Shown: positions 46,881 through 56,500 of the stretch, piece after piece
How positions within the stretch are numbered: the first letter of the stretch is position 1
Layout: each line of letters starts with the position of its first letter
Source: Streptomyces cellulosae
GTDB lineage: Bacteria; Actinomycetota; Actinomycetes; Streptomycetales; Streptomycetaceae
Assembly: GCA_014655195.1 (NCBI GenBank)
Contig: BNBH01000010.1
Coordinates: 89,449-153,448, forward strand
DNA: 64,000 bases
Reading direction: 5' to 3'
The notes under the pieces: generated by a model
Database searches by the model: none
Told to the model about the DNA's origin: nothing
Seen by the model: only the letters and a program-made list of their open reading frames with translations
Position numbers and translations under genes: made by a program

Positions 46881-47672
46881 TCAGCGAGCCGTGCCCGCCG
46901 CGCGCTGGCCGGTGAGGACCGCCGTCAGCAGTTCCGGGTCGAACAGCGACACGTCCGCGAGCCGGGTCGGCGAGGCGAGGGCGTTGAGCATTGCCTTGGT
47001 GACCCGCACCGCCGACGCCGGACGCCGCAGCACGGGCTTCGCCCACGCCATGACCGCGGCGTCGAGCGCCTCCGCCGGCACCACCTTGTGCAGCACCGAC
47101 AGACCCAGGGCCTCCTGGGCGTCGAAGACCCGCGCGGTGAGGATGAGTTCGCGCACCCGCGCCACCCCCACCTCGCTGATCAGCCGGGGGAGCAGCCCGC
47201 CCCACGCGGGCGGCACCCCCAGGGCCAGCTCGGGCAGCCGGAACGTGGCCGTGTCCACGCCCACCCTCAGGTCACAGGCGAGCAGCAGCCCCACACCCGC
47301 GCCGACCGCCCTGCCCTGCACCCGGGCGATGGTCACGGCGGGGTTGGACGTGAGGGCCTCGCACACCCGCAGCGCCTTCTTCCCGGAGACGCGGATGCCG
47401 TCACCGGTGGGATCGGCGTCCAGGTGCTGCGGGAACTCGCGCCGGTCGCCGCCCAGGCAGAAGGCGTCCCCCGCCGCCGACAGCACCAGGACCCGCACCC
47501 CCGGGTCCTGGTCGTCCAGGACCGTGAGGAGGTCGTCCAGCATGGCGTCGCCGACCGCGTTCCCCTCCTCGGGAAGGTGCAGCTCGACCGTGAGCAGGGG
47601 CCCCTGCCGGTAGGTGCGGACGGTCTTGAGCACCCGTTCGGCGGGGAGTTCGGCGAGGGGCGATGCGGTCAT
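46881..47672 (-). CDS. Enoyl-CoA hydratase/isomerase family protein
   Basis: 263 residues. Crotonase fold: VLVLSAAGDAFCLGGDRREF near 60 (oxyanion hole region), VQGRAVGAGVGLLLACDLRV near 113 (second oxyanion region), LALGVPPAWGGLLPRLISEV near 148. The general-acid/base Glu pair is not clear, so a dehydratase, isomerase or hydrolase reaction on an acyl-CoA is possible. Overlaps the upstream P450 gene by 4 bp (ATGA). The pair suggests oxidation and hydration of one acyl or polyketide-like substrate. Confidence 0.85.
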   Translation of the reverse strand: MTASPLAELPAERVLKTVRTYRQGPLLTVELHLPEEGNAVGDAMLDDLLTVLDDQDPGVRVLVLSAAGDAFCLGGDRREFPQHLDADPTGDGIRVSGKKALRVCEALTSNPAVTIARVQGRAVGAGVGLLLACDLRVGVDTATFRLPELALGVPPAWGGLLPRLISEVGVARVRELILTARVFDAQEALGLSVLHKVVPAEALDAAVMAWAKPVLRRPASAVRVTKAMLNALASPTRLADVSLFDPELLTAVLTGQRAAGTAR

Positions 47673-48937
47673 ACGGTCACCTTCAGGGACGTGATGCGGC
47701 GGAAGACGAGACGGGAGTTGTCGTAGGAGGGCGGCCCGGCCGGACGGAGCGTGGGGAAGCGCTCCAGGATCTGCGCCATCGCCTCCCGTGCCTCGAACCG
47801 GGCGAGGGGAGCGCCGAGGCAGTAGTGCGGGCCGCTGCCGAACGTGATGTGGCCGCCGTCGCGCTGGATGTCGAAGACGTGCGGGTCCGGGTTGCGCCGG
47901 GGGTCGTGGGCCGCCGCCCCGTACAGGATGTGCACGGTGGTGTCCTTGGCGAGCGGGGTGCCCGCCAGGACCGTGTCGTCGGCGGCCACATGGGAGTTGA
48001 GCCACACCGGAGGGTCGTAGCGCAGCGTTTCCTCGATCAGGTCGTCGATGTGCTCGGGGTGCGCCCGCAGCCACTCCGCGCGGGCGGGCTCCTCCGTGGC
48101 GAAGCGCACCGCGTTGGTCAGCAGCACCGCGCTCGTCTCCAGCGAGGCGATGGTGATGAACATGGTCAGGTGGTAGATCACCCGCGCCGCTGCCTCCGGG
48201 TCGTCCGCGAAGTGGGCGTCCCAGTGGTGGATCCAGCCGGTGAGGACATCGTTGCCAGGGTGCGCCCGGCGCTCGCGGATCAGCTCGCCGAAGAAGGCCC
48301 GCATCTCCAGCGTGGCCTGCCCCGCCTGCGCCAACTGCTCCTTGCTGGGGAAGAGTTCCTGCGCGTACGCCTGCCGGTGGGCGAAGTCCAGGATGTGCGC
48401 GTGGTGCTCCTTCGGGATGCCCAGCCACTCGCCGACCGTGCGGACCGGGAGGAGTTCGGCGACCGTCTGCACGAAGTCGGCCTCCCCGTCCTCCCGCAGA
48501 CGCTTCTCCAGGTCGTCCAGCAGTCCGGTGACGACCCGCGCGATCGCCGGACGCAGGCCCTCCAGGGTCGAGCGGTCGAAGGGGTTGCCGAGCGCGCGCC
48601 GCTGGCAGGTGTGCGAGGGGGCGTTGATACGGGACAGGGTGCCCGTGAGCTCCTGGGTGGCGAGCTCCTGCCAGCGGCGCGGGTCGGGCTGCCGCTCCTG
48701 CCAGGCGAAGTCCGGCACCAGCCAGTTCCTGGACCGCAGGACCTGGCTGCATGCCTCGAACGAGGTGACGAAGTAGGCGCCCCAGGGGGCGCGCACGACG
48801 TCCCCCATGGAGCGCAGTCCCTCCCAGACGGGCAGGGGGTCGGCCTGCCCCTCCGGCGAACGAAGGTGACGGAGAAGGGAAACGACGGCTCGGCGGTCAC
48901 TGATGGCGGGGCCGCTTATGTCGCCAACGGCGGTCAC
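47669..48937 (-). CDS. Cytochrome P450
   Basis: 422 residues from GTG 48937, with AAGGAG six bases upstream. Heme-binding FGSGPHYCLGAPLARFE near 367 and ExxR in LIEETLRYDPPVW near 300 are intact. The I-helix reads ITIASLETSAVLL near 258, lacking the usual AGxxT acid/alcohol pair but with Glu-Thr-Ser. No membrane anchor, so a soluble class I enzyme needing ferredoxin. Coupled to the enoyl-CoA hydratase gene downstream and adjacent to the conservon P450 (154 bp), though the promoter gap suggests a separate unit. Confidence 0.92.
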   Translation of the reverse strand: MTAVGDISGPAISDRRAVVSLLRHLRSPEGQADPLPVWEGLRSMGDVVRAPWGAYFVTSFEACSQVLRSRNWLVPDFAWQERQPDPRRWQELATQELTGTLSRINAPSHTCQRRALGNPFDRSTLEGLRPAIARVVTGLLDDLEKRLREDGEADFVQTVAELLPVRTVGEWLGIPKEHHAHILDFAHRQAYAQELFPSKEQLAQAGQATLEMRAFFGELIRERRAHPGNDVLTGWIHHWDAHFADDPEAAARVIYHLTMFITIASLETSAVLLTNAVRFATEEPARAEWLRAHPEHIDDLIEETLRYDPPVWLNSHVAADDTVLAGTPLAKDTTVHILYGAAAHDPRRNPDPHVFDIQRDGGHITFGSGPHYCLGAPLARFEAREAMAQILERFPTLRPAGPPSYDNSRLVFRRITSLKVTV

Positions 48938-49091
48938 GTGGTGCTCCTTCGGCTGGACGCTACCGTTACCGCCGGAACCTACCCTTCCGACTATGTATGT
49001 CATGTGTGGTTGAGTGTTGCACCTGTCACATGCCGGGCCCTTGCCAACTGGCGTTCCGTCACGTCTCGTTGCGCTGCCACCGGTGGCGGTG

Positions 49092-50441
49092 TCAGACACG
49101 GAAGACGTCCAGGAAGCTGCTCCAGAACCCCTTCTTGCGTGTCGTGCCCTGACGGGACGGCTGGGACGACGGAACGGACACCGGCCGCTCCGCCTCGGGC
49201 ATCGCGGCGACCCGCTCGCGCATGGCGGTGGCCGTGCGGGTGGCAGGCGTGGGGCTGAACGTCACGGGCAGCGACACCAGCGCGCGGTGGAACGGCCCGG
49301 GCCGCCACTCCAGTTCCTTGTCCGGCGCGGCGAGCTCCAGATCGGGCAGCGCGTTGAGCAGCCGCTCGATCGCGGTGGTCGCGATCACCTGCGCCGGGTC
49401 CTTCGCGGGGCAGGCGTGCGGTCCCGCGCCCCACGCCAGATGGGCGCCCTTGCTGTGCACGCGGCGGGCATCCTCCAGCGCCGGGTCGGCATTGGCGCCC
49501 GCGAAGGAGATGACCACCGGGGTGTTCGCCTCGGCCACATGGCCGCCCAGGTCCACGTCCCGCACCGGGTAGTGGGCGGCGTAATTGGCGATCGGCGTCT
49601 GGTTCCACAACACGTGGTCCATCGCCTCCTCGATCAGCATGCCGCTCTCCCGGGCGCCCGTCCCGGACAGCAGCAACATCAGCGAACTGCCGATGAGGTT
49701 GCGTTCCGGCTCGATGCCGGCGCCCATCAGCAGCACCAGCTGGTCCTTGAGTTCCTCGTCGGTCAGCCCGGCGGGGTGCTGGATCAGCCACGAGGTGACG
49801 TCGTCGTCGGGCCGGCGGCGCTTGAGCGCGATCAACTCCATGAGGGACGCGGTCAGTTCCTCGTTGGCACGCACCGCGTCCTTGCCGTCGAAGATCGCCG
49901 ACACGGCCGCGGTGACGGTGTCGCCGATGTCCGCCGGGCAGCCGAACAGCTTGTTGAACAGCAGCAGCGGAAGGAGCTTGGCGTAGTCGCCCAGCAGATC
50001 GGCCCGGCCCAGCTCGCTGAACCGGTCGATCAGGTAGTCGGCGATCGGCTCCACGTCACGCCGGATCCGCGTGGTGTTGAGTTGCGCCAGGCTGTCCACC
50101 ACGGCCTTGCGCAGCCGCAGATGCACCGCGCCGTCGGTGAACAGACAGCTCGGCCGGTACGCCATCATCGGCAGCACCGGGCTGTCCAGGGCTATGCGCC
50201 CCTCGTTCAGGTCCTTCCAGCGGCGCGCGTCACGGGCGAACAGCTCCGTGTTCTGCAGCACCCGCAGCGCCATCTCGTGCCCGACGACCAGCGTGGCGTC
50301 CACACCGGGCGCCAGCTCCACCGGGCCGGCCGGGGCATGCTCCCGCAACCGGTCGTAGACCTGGTGCGGATCGGTGGCGAAACCGGCGTCGTGCATGGGG
50401 CATCTGCCCGTACCGGACGCGGACGGAGAGTGAGCTTCCAT
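49092..50441 (-). CDS. cvnE: Conservon-associated cytochrome P450 (CYP157-like) lacking ExxR
   Basis: 449 residues. The heme loop reads AWGAGPHACPAKDPA near 370, keeping the Cys ligand but with Pro where Gly is usual. Where the K-helix ExxR should be, the sequence is EEAMDHVLW near 300, without Arg; the CYP157 family, often next to conservons, is known to lack ExxR. The I-helix reads LLMGAGIEPERNLIG near 245. A basic Ser/Thr-rich tail ends KKGFWSSFLDVFRV. Lies 92 bp downstream of cvnD in the same direction. The role in conservon signalling is unknown; it may bind ligands rather than hydroxylate. Confidence 0.88.
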   Translation of the reverse strand: MEAHSPSASGTGRCPMHDAGFATDPHQVYDRLREHAPAGPVELAPGVDATLVVGHEMALRVLQNTELFARDARRWKDLNEGRIALDSPVLPMMAYRPSCLFTDGAVHLRLRKAVVDSLAQLNTTRIRRDVEPIADYLIDRFSELGRADLLGDYAKLLPLLLFNKLFGCPADIGDTVTAAVSAIFDGKDAVRANEELTASLMELIALKRRRPDDDVTSWLIQHPAGLTDEELKDQLVLLMGAGIEPERNLIGSSLMLLLSGTGARESGMLIEEAMDHVLWNQTPIANYAAHYPVRDVDLGGHVAEANTPVVISFAGANADPALEDARRVHSKGAHLAWGAGPHACPAKDPAQVIATTAIERLLNALPDLELAAPDKELEWRPGPFHRALVSLPVTFSPTPATRTATAMRERVAAMPEAERPVSVPSSQPSRQGTTRKKGFWSSFLDVFRV

Positions 50442-50533
50442 GAAGTCTTCCTTAGTGAAACAACCGTGAACCGGTGACCGGGGGCCGGAAGGCCGAGGCT
50501 TTCCGACCCCCGGACCGGGCGGACGCGAGGAGG

Positions 50534-51136
50534 TCAGGACGTGCGGTCGAGCAGGTGCCGCACCAGCGCGATCAGCGCCTTCGCGGACGACTGCTGGTCC
50601 CGGGCGTCGCAGTGGACGACCGGGGTGTCCGGCAGCAGGTCGAGCGCCTCTCGCACTTCCGCCTCCTCGTACACGGGGGCGGAGTCGAAGCGGTTGACGG
50701 CGATGGCGTACTCCAGGCCGTAGCCCTCGATGAGGTCGATGACCGGGAAGGTCTCCTCCAGCCGCGCCGGGTCGACCAGCAGCAGCGCCCCCAGAGCCCC
50801 TCGCGCCATGTCCTCCCACAACTGCATGAACCGCTGCTGTCCCGGCGTGCCGAAGAGGTACAGCACCAGCTCGTCGCTGAGGGTGAGACGGCCGAAGTCC
50901 AGGGCGACCGTGGTGGTGGTCTTCCCGGTGACTCCCCTGAGGTCGTCGACGTGCGCCGACGCCTGGGTCATCTTCTCCTCGGTGCGCAGCGGCGTTATCT
51001 CCGACAGCGAGCCGATGAAGGTCGTCTTGCCCACGGCGAAGTGCCCGACGACGAGGATCTTTGCGGCGTTGGTCACCGCGCTGGAGACGTAGATGGACTG
51101 CTGGGCCGTCTCAGCCGATGAGGGATTGGAGTCCAT
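50534..51136 (-). CDS. cvnD: CvnD-type small GTP-binding protein
   Basis: 200 residues. P-loop GHFAVGKT at 31-38, switch-II G3 FGTPGQQRF near 105, base-recognition NRFD near 158 in place of NKxD, and PVVHCDARDQQSS near 180. This is the ATP/GTP-binding partner of the conservon, thought to cycle with CvnB/CvnC at the membrane. Overlaps cvnC by 26 bp, typical of these operons. The Lys to Arg change in G4 is worth noting for nucleotide specificity. Confidence 0.93.
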   Translation of the reverse strand: MDSNPSSAETAQQSIYVSSAVTNAAKILVVGHFAVGKTTFIGSLSEITPLRTEEKMTQASAHVDDLRGVTGKTTTTVALDFGRLTLSDELVLYLFGTPGQQRFMQLWEDMARGALGALLLVDPARLEETFPVIDLIEGYGLEYAIAVNRFDSAPVYEEAEVREALDLLPDTPVVHCDARDQQSSAKALIALVRHLLDRTS

Positions 51137-51485
51137 TCAGAACCTTCTCGAGGGTCGCTCTGTCAACGTTCTGGGCCCGGGGCGGCTCGGCCCGGCGGAG
51201 CAGATGCCCCTGTTCCGATAAATCGGTGAGCAGCAGCCGGGCCACCCCGACCGGTAGGCCGAGGTGGCCGGCCACCTCGGCGACCGACAGGTAGCCGCCC
51301 GAGCACAGCTCCCAGATCGCCCTCACCTCGGGGCCGGCCCCGAGCGGCAGCGTCCGGTCGGGGGCCAACGTGACGAGGGTGTGCAGCGCCAGTTCGTCCG
51401 AGGACGGCAGGCTCCGGCCGCCGGTGATGACGTAGGAGCGGACGAAGTCACTGGTGACAGGTGATTCCTCGCCGGGCCCCGTCAT
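51111..51485 (-). CDS. cvnC: CvnC-type DUF742 protein
   Basis: 124 residues. DUF742 domain: VRSYVITGGRSLPSSDELAL near 15, VTLAPDRTLPL near 42, VRAIWELCSGGYLSVAEVAG near 56, LLTDLSEQGHLLRR near 86. It resembles a winged helix and pairs with CvnA/B/D. Starts with ATG at 51485 overlapping the cvnB stop by one base (TGATG), and its end overlaps cvnD by 26 bp: strict coupling of the conservon. Confidence 0.93.
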   Translation of the reverse strand: MTGPGEESPVTSDFVRSYVITGGRSLPSSDELALHTLVTLAPDRTLPLGAGPEVRAIWELCSGGYLSVAEVAGHLGLPVGVARLLLTDLSEQGHLLRRAEPPRAQNVDRATLEKVLNGLQSLIG

Positions 51486-51883
51486 CAGTCGACACCGTTG
51501 TCGGAGCGGGGAGCCACGCTCATGGCCTTGTTCAGCGCCGTCACCGTCTTCTGCATACGGAACGACACGGCCTCCATGTCGACGTCCACCGCCGCCGAGA
51601 CCGCCAGGTAGGAGCCCTGCCCGGCCGCGATGAGGAAGATCCAGCCGCCGTCGTACTCCAGCAGCGTCTGCTTCCAGATGCCGTGCCCGGCGCCGACGAA
51701 ACCGGCGACCGCCCGGCTCAGCGACTGCATGGAGCTCATCGCGGCCGCGTTGGTCTCGGCGTCGTCGCGCGAGATGTCGTCCGAACGCTGGAGCAGCAGG
51801 CCGTCGCCCGAGACGAGGACGGCGTGGCGGGCGCCGCGCACCTCGAGCACGTCGTTCAGCACCCACGACAGGTCGGTCTTCAC
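51485..51883 (-). CDS. cvnB: CvnB-type roadblock/LC7 protein
   Basis: 132 residues. Roadblock/LC7 fold: LNDVLEVRGARHAVLVSGDG near 9, AAMSSMQSLSRAVAGFVGAG near 45, WIFLIAAGQGSYLAVSAAVD near 80. Such proteins act as regulators of small GTPases (Mgl-type), here CvnD. Overlaps cvnA by 4 bp and cvnC by one base. Second gene of the conservon. Confidence 0.93.
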   Translation of the reverse strand: MKTDLSWVLNDVLEVRGARHAVLVSGDGLLLQRSDDISRDDAETNAAAMSSMQSLSRAVAGFVGAGHGIWKQTLLEYDGGWIFLIAAGQGSYLAVSAAVDVDMEAVSFRMQKTVTALNKAMSVAPRSDNGVD

Positions 51884-53091
51884 TGGTGGTCAGGTCCTTC
51901 CGTGGTGTTCGTGGTCCGTCCGAGCTGGGTGCCGCGTGCGAACGCCCCCAGGCGCGACGCGGTGACCTCGCCGGACGACTCGGAGCTCTCCTCGTCGAGG
52001 GCGGCCGGTTCCGGCGGGGGCGGCACCACCGCGATGGGGCCCTGACGACGCCGCCGCTTGGGCAGCCCGCCGGACGTCGTGCCCACCACGCGCGTCGGGC
52101 CCACGGGCACCGGCGCCAGGCGCTGCGGAGCGTCCACTTGTCCCTCCTCGGCGGGCTCCCGCTCCGGCTCGGCGGGCGTGATCACGTCGGCCGAGAGGAG
52201 GCTCTCCGGAACCCGGATCACCGCGCGCACACCGCCGTACGGGGAGACCGAGCCGACGGAGACGTGGAAGCCGTAGCGGTTCGCGAGCATGCCGCACACC
52301 GCGAAGCCGAACCGGGGCGGGTCGCCGAGACCGGTGATGTCGACCGGGCCGTCCGCGGACAGCAGAGCCCCCGCACGGTCCTTGGTCTCCTGGTCCATGC
52401 CGAGGCCGGCGTCGTCCACGATGAAGACCACACCCGTGGGCACGGCCTGGATGTTGACCTCCACCGGGGTGCCCGGCGCGCTGTAGGTCGTGGCGTTGTC
52501 CAGCAGCTCCGCCAGCACCACGGCCACCGGCTCGACCGCCTTGCCTGCCACGGCCACGCTGGCCTGGGCGTGGATGCTGACCCGGTCGAAGTCCTTGATA
52601 CGGCCCTGGGCGCTGCGGGCGACGTCGTAGACGGTCGCCGCCCCGTCGCGACGGCCCAGCCAGCCGCCGCACAGCACCGAGATGCCCTTGGCCCGGCGGC
52701 TGAACTGGCTGCCGGTGTGGTCCACCGACATCAGGTCGGCCAGCACCTCGCTGTCGTTGCCGTACTTCTTCAGCAGTTGGTCGAGGAGCAGTTGCTGCTC
52801 CTCGGCGAGCGACTGGAGCGTGCCCATGGCCGACTTGAGCACGGCCTTGGTCGCCGACTCGGCGTCCGCCCGCACATCGGCCAGCTCGCCCCGGTGCCGG
52901 GTGTCCAGCGTGCCGATGTGGGCTTCCAGTTGCCCGATGCGTCCCTGGGCCTGGCCCAGGCCCGCCTCCAGATCCTTCCTCGTTCTTCGGAGCGCCAGAT
53001 TGGTTCTCCGGGCCCGCAGCACTGCGAGGACCGCAGCGGCGAGCACCACCAGCAGGATCCACAGCAGCGGATCCTTGATCAATGACGTCAT
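51880..53091 (-). CDS. cvnA: CvnA-type membrane sensor histidine kinase-like protein
   Basis: 403 residues from ATG 53091. One transmembrane helix (residues 8-25, PLLWILLVVLAAAVLAVL), a coiled-coil (35-110, LALRRTRKDLEAGLGQAQG), a region like the nitrate/sulfate kinase-type helix (SVDHTGSQFSRRAKGISVL near 130), then an ATPase domain with N box ELLDNATTYSAPG near 205 and G box VDDAGLGMD near 232. A Pro/Arg-rich cytoplasmic tail follows. No response regulator is adjacent; output goes through CvnB-D. A start at 53142 is possible but lacks a ribosome site. Confidence 0.9.
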   Translation of the reverse strand: MTSLIKDPLLWILLVVLAAAVLAVLRARRTNLALRRTRKDLEAGLGQAQGRIGQLEAHIGTLDTRHRGELADVRADAESATKAVLKSAMGTLQSLAEEQQLLLDQLLKKYGNDSEVLADLMSVDHTGSQFSRRAKGISVLCGGWLGRRDGAATVYDVARSAQGRIKDFDRVSIHAQASVAVAGKAVEPVAVVLAELLDNATTYSAPGTPVEVNIQAVPTGVVFIVDDAGLGMDQETKDRAGALLSADGPVDITGLGDPPRFGFAVCGMLANRYGFHVSVGSVSPYGGVRAVIRVPESLLSADVITPAEPEREPAEEGQVDAPQRLAPVPVGPTRVVGTTSGGLPKRRRRQGPIAVVPPPPEPAALDEESSESSGEVTASRLGAFARGTQLGRTTNTTEGPDHQ

Positions 53092-53517
53092 GAGACTCTC
53101 TTCAAGTCGCATCGCCTCGGGAGTACGAGATTGCCGGCGCACGGGGACAACCGCTCCGTGCCGACGAACAGCACGGACCCACGGCGGGACAAAGCCTCAA
53201 CTCCTCAGCGACGGGGCCTTAGAGACTGTCCCCCGTACGCGTTCATGACGCGTCGCCAGCCTGCTGAAAGTTCGTTGATCGTATCAGTCCCCGGATGCCA
53301 ACACGCCCCTTGTCGGTGGCACTTGACGACCCTCACGAGACGTTCACAGTGAAGCCCGCCGTGTCGCCGTTGCGACATGTCCCACCTGTGCCACGGCGAA
53401 ACGGTGACACGGCCCGCACCGGCGACCGAACCTGTGCAGCACCGACGGCACCGCGGGCCGCGTGTACAGCACAACGACGCGACGCGTCGCACGACGCGTA
53501 CGACGAAGGGCACAGGA
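53092..53517. other. Divergent region between the conservon and the S8 protease gene
   Basis: 426 bp with no supported gene. It must hold the conservon promoter (minus) and the protease promoter (plus). A small dyad TGATCGTATCA lies near 53276-53286; its role is unknown. No clear -35/-10 pair was fixed for either gene. Confidence 0.45.
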
Positions 53518-56500
53518 GTGAGACGACGAATGCGTATCGCGGCGGCCGTCGCGGCAGGGCTGACCCTGTCCGCCGGCGCCGTGACACCGGTCGTGGCGGG
53601 ACCGTCCGGGGCCACCGCCCCGGCACGGGCCGCCGCACCGGCGGCCGACAGCGGCGCCACCGTGCGCCTGATCACCGGCGACCTGGTCACCGTCCGCACG
53701 GACGTGAACGGCCGCCGCACCGCCTCGGTGACACCGGGGGAGGGCCGGCGCCACCTCCTCTTCCGCACGATCGAGGAGGACGGACACCTCACCGTCCTGC
53801 CGTCCGACGCGGAAGGACTCGTCACCGCCGGACGCCTGGACCGCGGCCTGTTCGACGTGACCGCGCTCGTCGCCCAGGGCTACGACGAGCGCCGCGCCGA
53901 CACCCTGCCGCTGATCGTCGCCGACGGCGCGGGCGTGCCGGACACCTCGCTGCGCCGCCTCACCGGAATGGCCGCCGAGGGCACGGAGGTCCGCCGCCTG
54001 GAGACCCTCGACGCGGACGCCGTCCGCGTCCCCACGGACGACCTCTCCGCGTTCTGGAAGCGCCTCGCCCCCGCCGCCGGCGACGCAGCCCGCGCCGCCT
54101 CCGTGCCCCGGGTCTGGCTGGACGGCCGGGTGCGGGCCGCACTCGACCGCAGCACCGCGCAGATCGGCGCCCCCGAGGTCTGGCAGGGCGGCCACCGGGG
54201 CGACGACGTCAAGGTCGCCGTGCTGGACACCGGCGCCGACGGCACGCACCCCGACCTCGCCGGACGCATCAGTGAGGCACAGGACTTCTCCGGCAGCTCC
54301 GGCACCGGCGACGTCTTCGGCCACGGCACCCACGTCGCCTCGATCGTCGGCGGTTCCGGCGCGGCTTCCGACGGCGCCCGCAAGGGTGTGGCGCCCGGCG
54401 CGGACCTGCTGGTCGGCAAGGTGCTCGGCGACGACGGCTTCGGTACGGCGTCGCAGGTCATCGACGGCATGGAGTGGGCCGTCGCACGCGGCGCCGACGT
54501 GGTCAACATGTCGCTGGGCTCGGACTCCCCGAGCGACGGCACCGACCCGATGAGCCTCGCCCTGAACGAACTCTCCGCGTCCTCCGGCGCGTTGTTCGTC
54601 GTCGCCGCGGGCAACGCCGGACCGGGCCAGGGCACGATCGGTTCCCCCGCCGCCGCGGACGCGGCCCTCACGGTCGGCGCGGTGGACCGCGACGACTCCC
54701 TCGCGGACTTCTCCAGCCGAGGCCCCCGGGTGGGCGACGACGCCGTCAAGCCCGACGTGACCGCGCCCGGCGTCGGCATCGTCGCGGCCCGCGCCGCCGG
54801 CACGGCGATGGGGCAGATCGTCGACGCCTCGCACGTGGCCGCCTCCGGCACGTCGATGGCCGCCCCGCACGTGGCGGGCGCCGCCGCGCTGCTGGCCCAG
54901 CAGCACCCCGACTGGACCGCGAGCCGCCTCAAGGACGCCCTGACCAGCACCGCCCGCACGGTCGAGGGGCAGCTGACCACCGAGCAGGGCGGCGGCCGCA
55001 TCGACGTGGCCGCGGCGAGCCGCACCCCGGTCCTCGCCACCGCCGGAATCGCCCTCGGCAGGTACTCCACCGACGACACCGGCACCCGCACGCACACCGT
55101 GCGCTACACCAACGTCTCCGGCCGGGACGTCACCCTCGACGTGCGGGCCGCGCTGGTCACCAGCGGCGGCCGCGAGCTCGCCGACGGGGTGGTGACGCCC
55201 GCCGCGCGCACCGTCACCGTGCGGGCCGGCGGCACCGCCGACCTGCCGCTCACCGTCGACGCGGCCCGCGCCGGACGGGGCGCCTACCACGGCCACCTGA
55301 CGGCCACCGCCGCCGACGGCTCGGTCACCGTGCACACCACGCTCAGCCTGTCCGTCCGCGGCCCCGTGCACCGGCTCAAGGTCGTCTCCTACGACAACGA
55401 CGGCAACCGCGTCGAGAACCTGCCCATGATCTGGGGCGCCGAGGGCTTCGTCGGCTACACCGACCGGGACAACGCCGTCGCCGAGGTCGAGGAGGGCACC
55501 TACCAGCTCACCTCCGGCGGCGTCGAGCGGACGGACGACGGGGCAGAGGTGCTCCGCCAGGTCGTCCTGCCCGACATCAAGGTCACCAAGGACACCACCG
55601 TCGTGGTCGACCCGCGCAAGACGGTGAAGGTCGAGATCCGCACCCCCAAGCCCGCCGAACAGCGCGGCGTCCTCAGCTACCAGACGTACCGGAAGATCGA
55701 CGGGCACGCCTGGATCGACGGCACGATGTACTTCGACATCGCCCGGGAGCTGTACGTCAGCCCCACGGCCCAGGTCACCGACGGTGACTTCGAGTTCGCG
55801 TCCCGCTGGCAGTTGGTGGCCCCGCTGCTCGAAGCCGGCGTGACCGGCGGCCCGGACCTCGACGCCTTCTACATGCCCGAGTCCCCCCTGTTCGACCGGC
55901 GGGGCGAGCGGCTCCAGGCCGTGGACGCCGGCGCCGCGGAGGCACCCGACTTCCGCAAGGCCCGCGGCCGGCTCGCCGTCGTCACCGACGAACAGGGCAT
56001 CGCCGGACCGCAGTTGGCCGAACGTGCCGCCCAGGCCGGAGTCCGCGCCGTGCTGGTCGTCAACTTCTCCCCCACCGGCTGGACCCGCTGGACGCCCCAT
56101 GGCGACCGCTGGAAGGTGCCGGTCGTGCGCATCGGCTCCGGCGAGGGCGCCGACCTGCTGAAGCGCGTCGCACGGCGCGCCACCACCGTCACCTTCGCCG
56201 GCACCGCCCGCAGCCCCTACCTGTACGACGTCATGCAGACCAGCGAGGGACGCATCCCCGACCGCGTGGTCCACACGGTGTCGGAGCGCAACAGCGCCGT
56301 GATCCGCTCGGAGTACGCGGACAACGGCGGGGTGGACTGGGCCGCCGAGCAGCGGTTCGCCCGCCGCCCGTACCAGGAGTTCATCTGGCTCCAGTACACC
56401 CGCCACGTCCCCACCGCGTTCACCCGCACCGAGTACGTCACCTCCGGCACCACCGAGTGGGACCACGTCGTGAACTACCGGACGGTCGGTGACGTCGACT

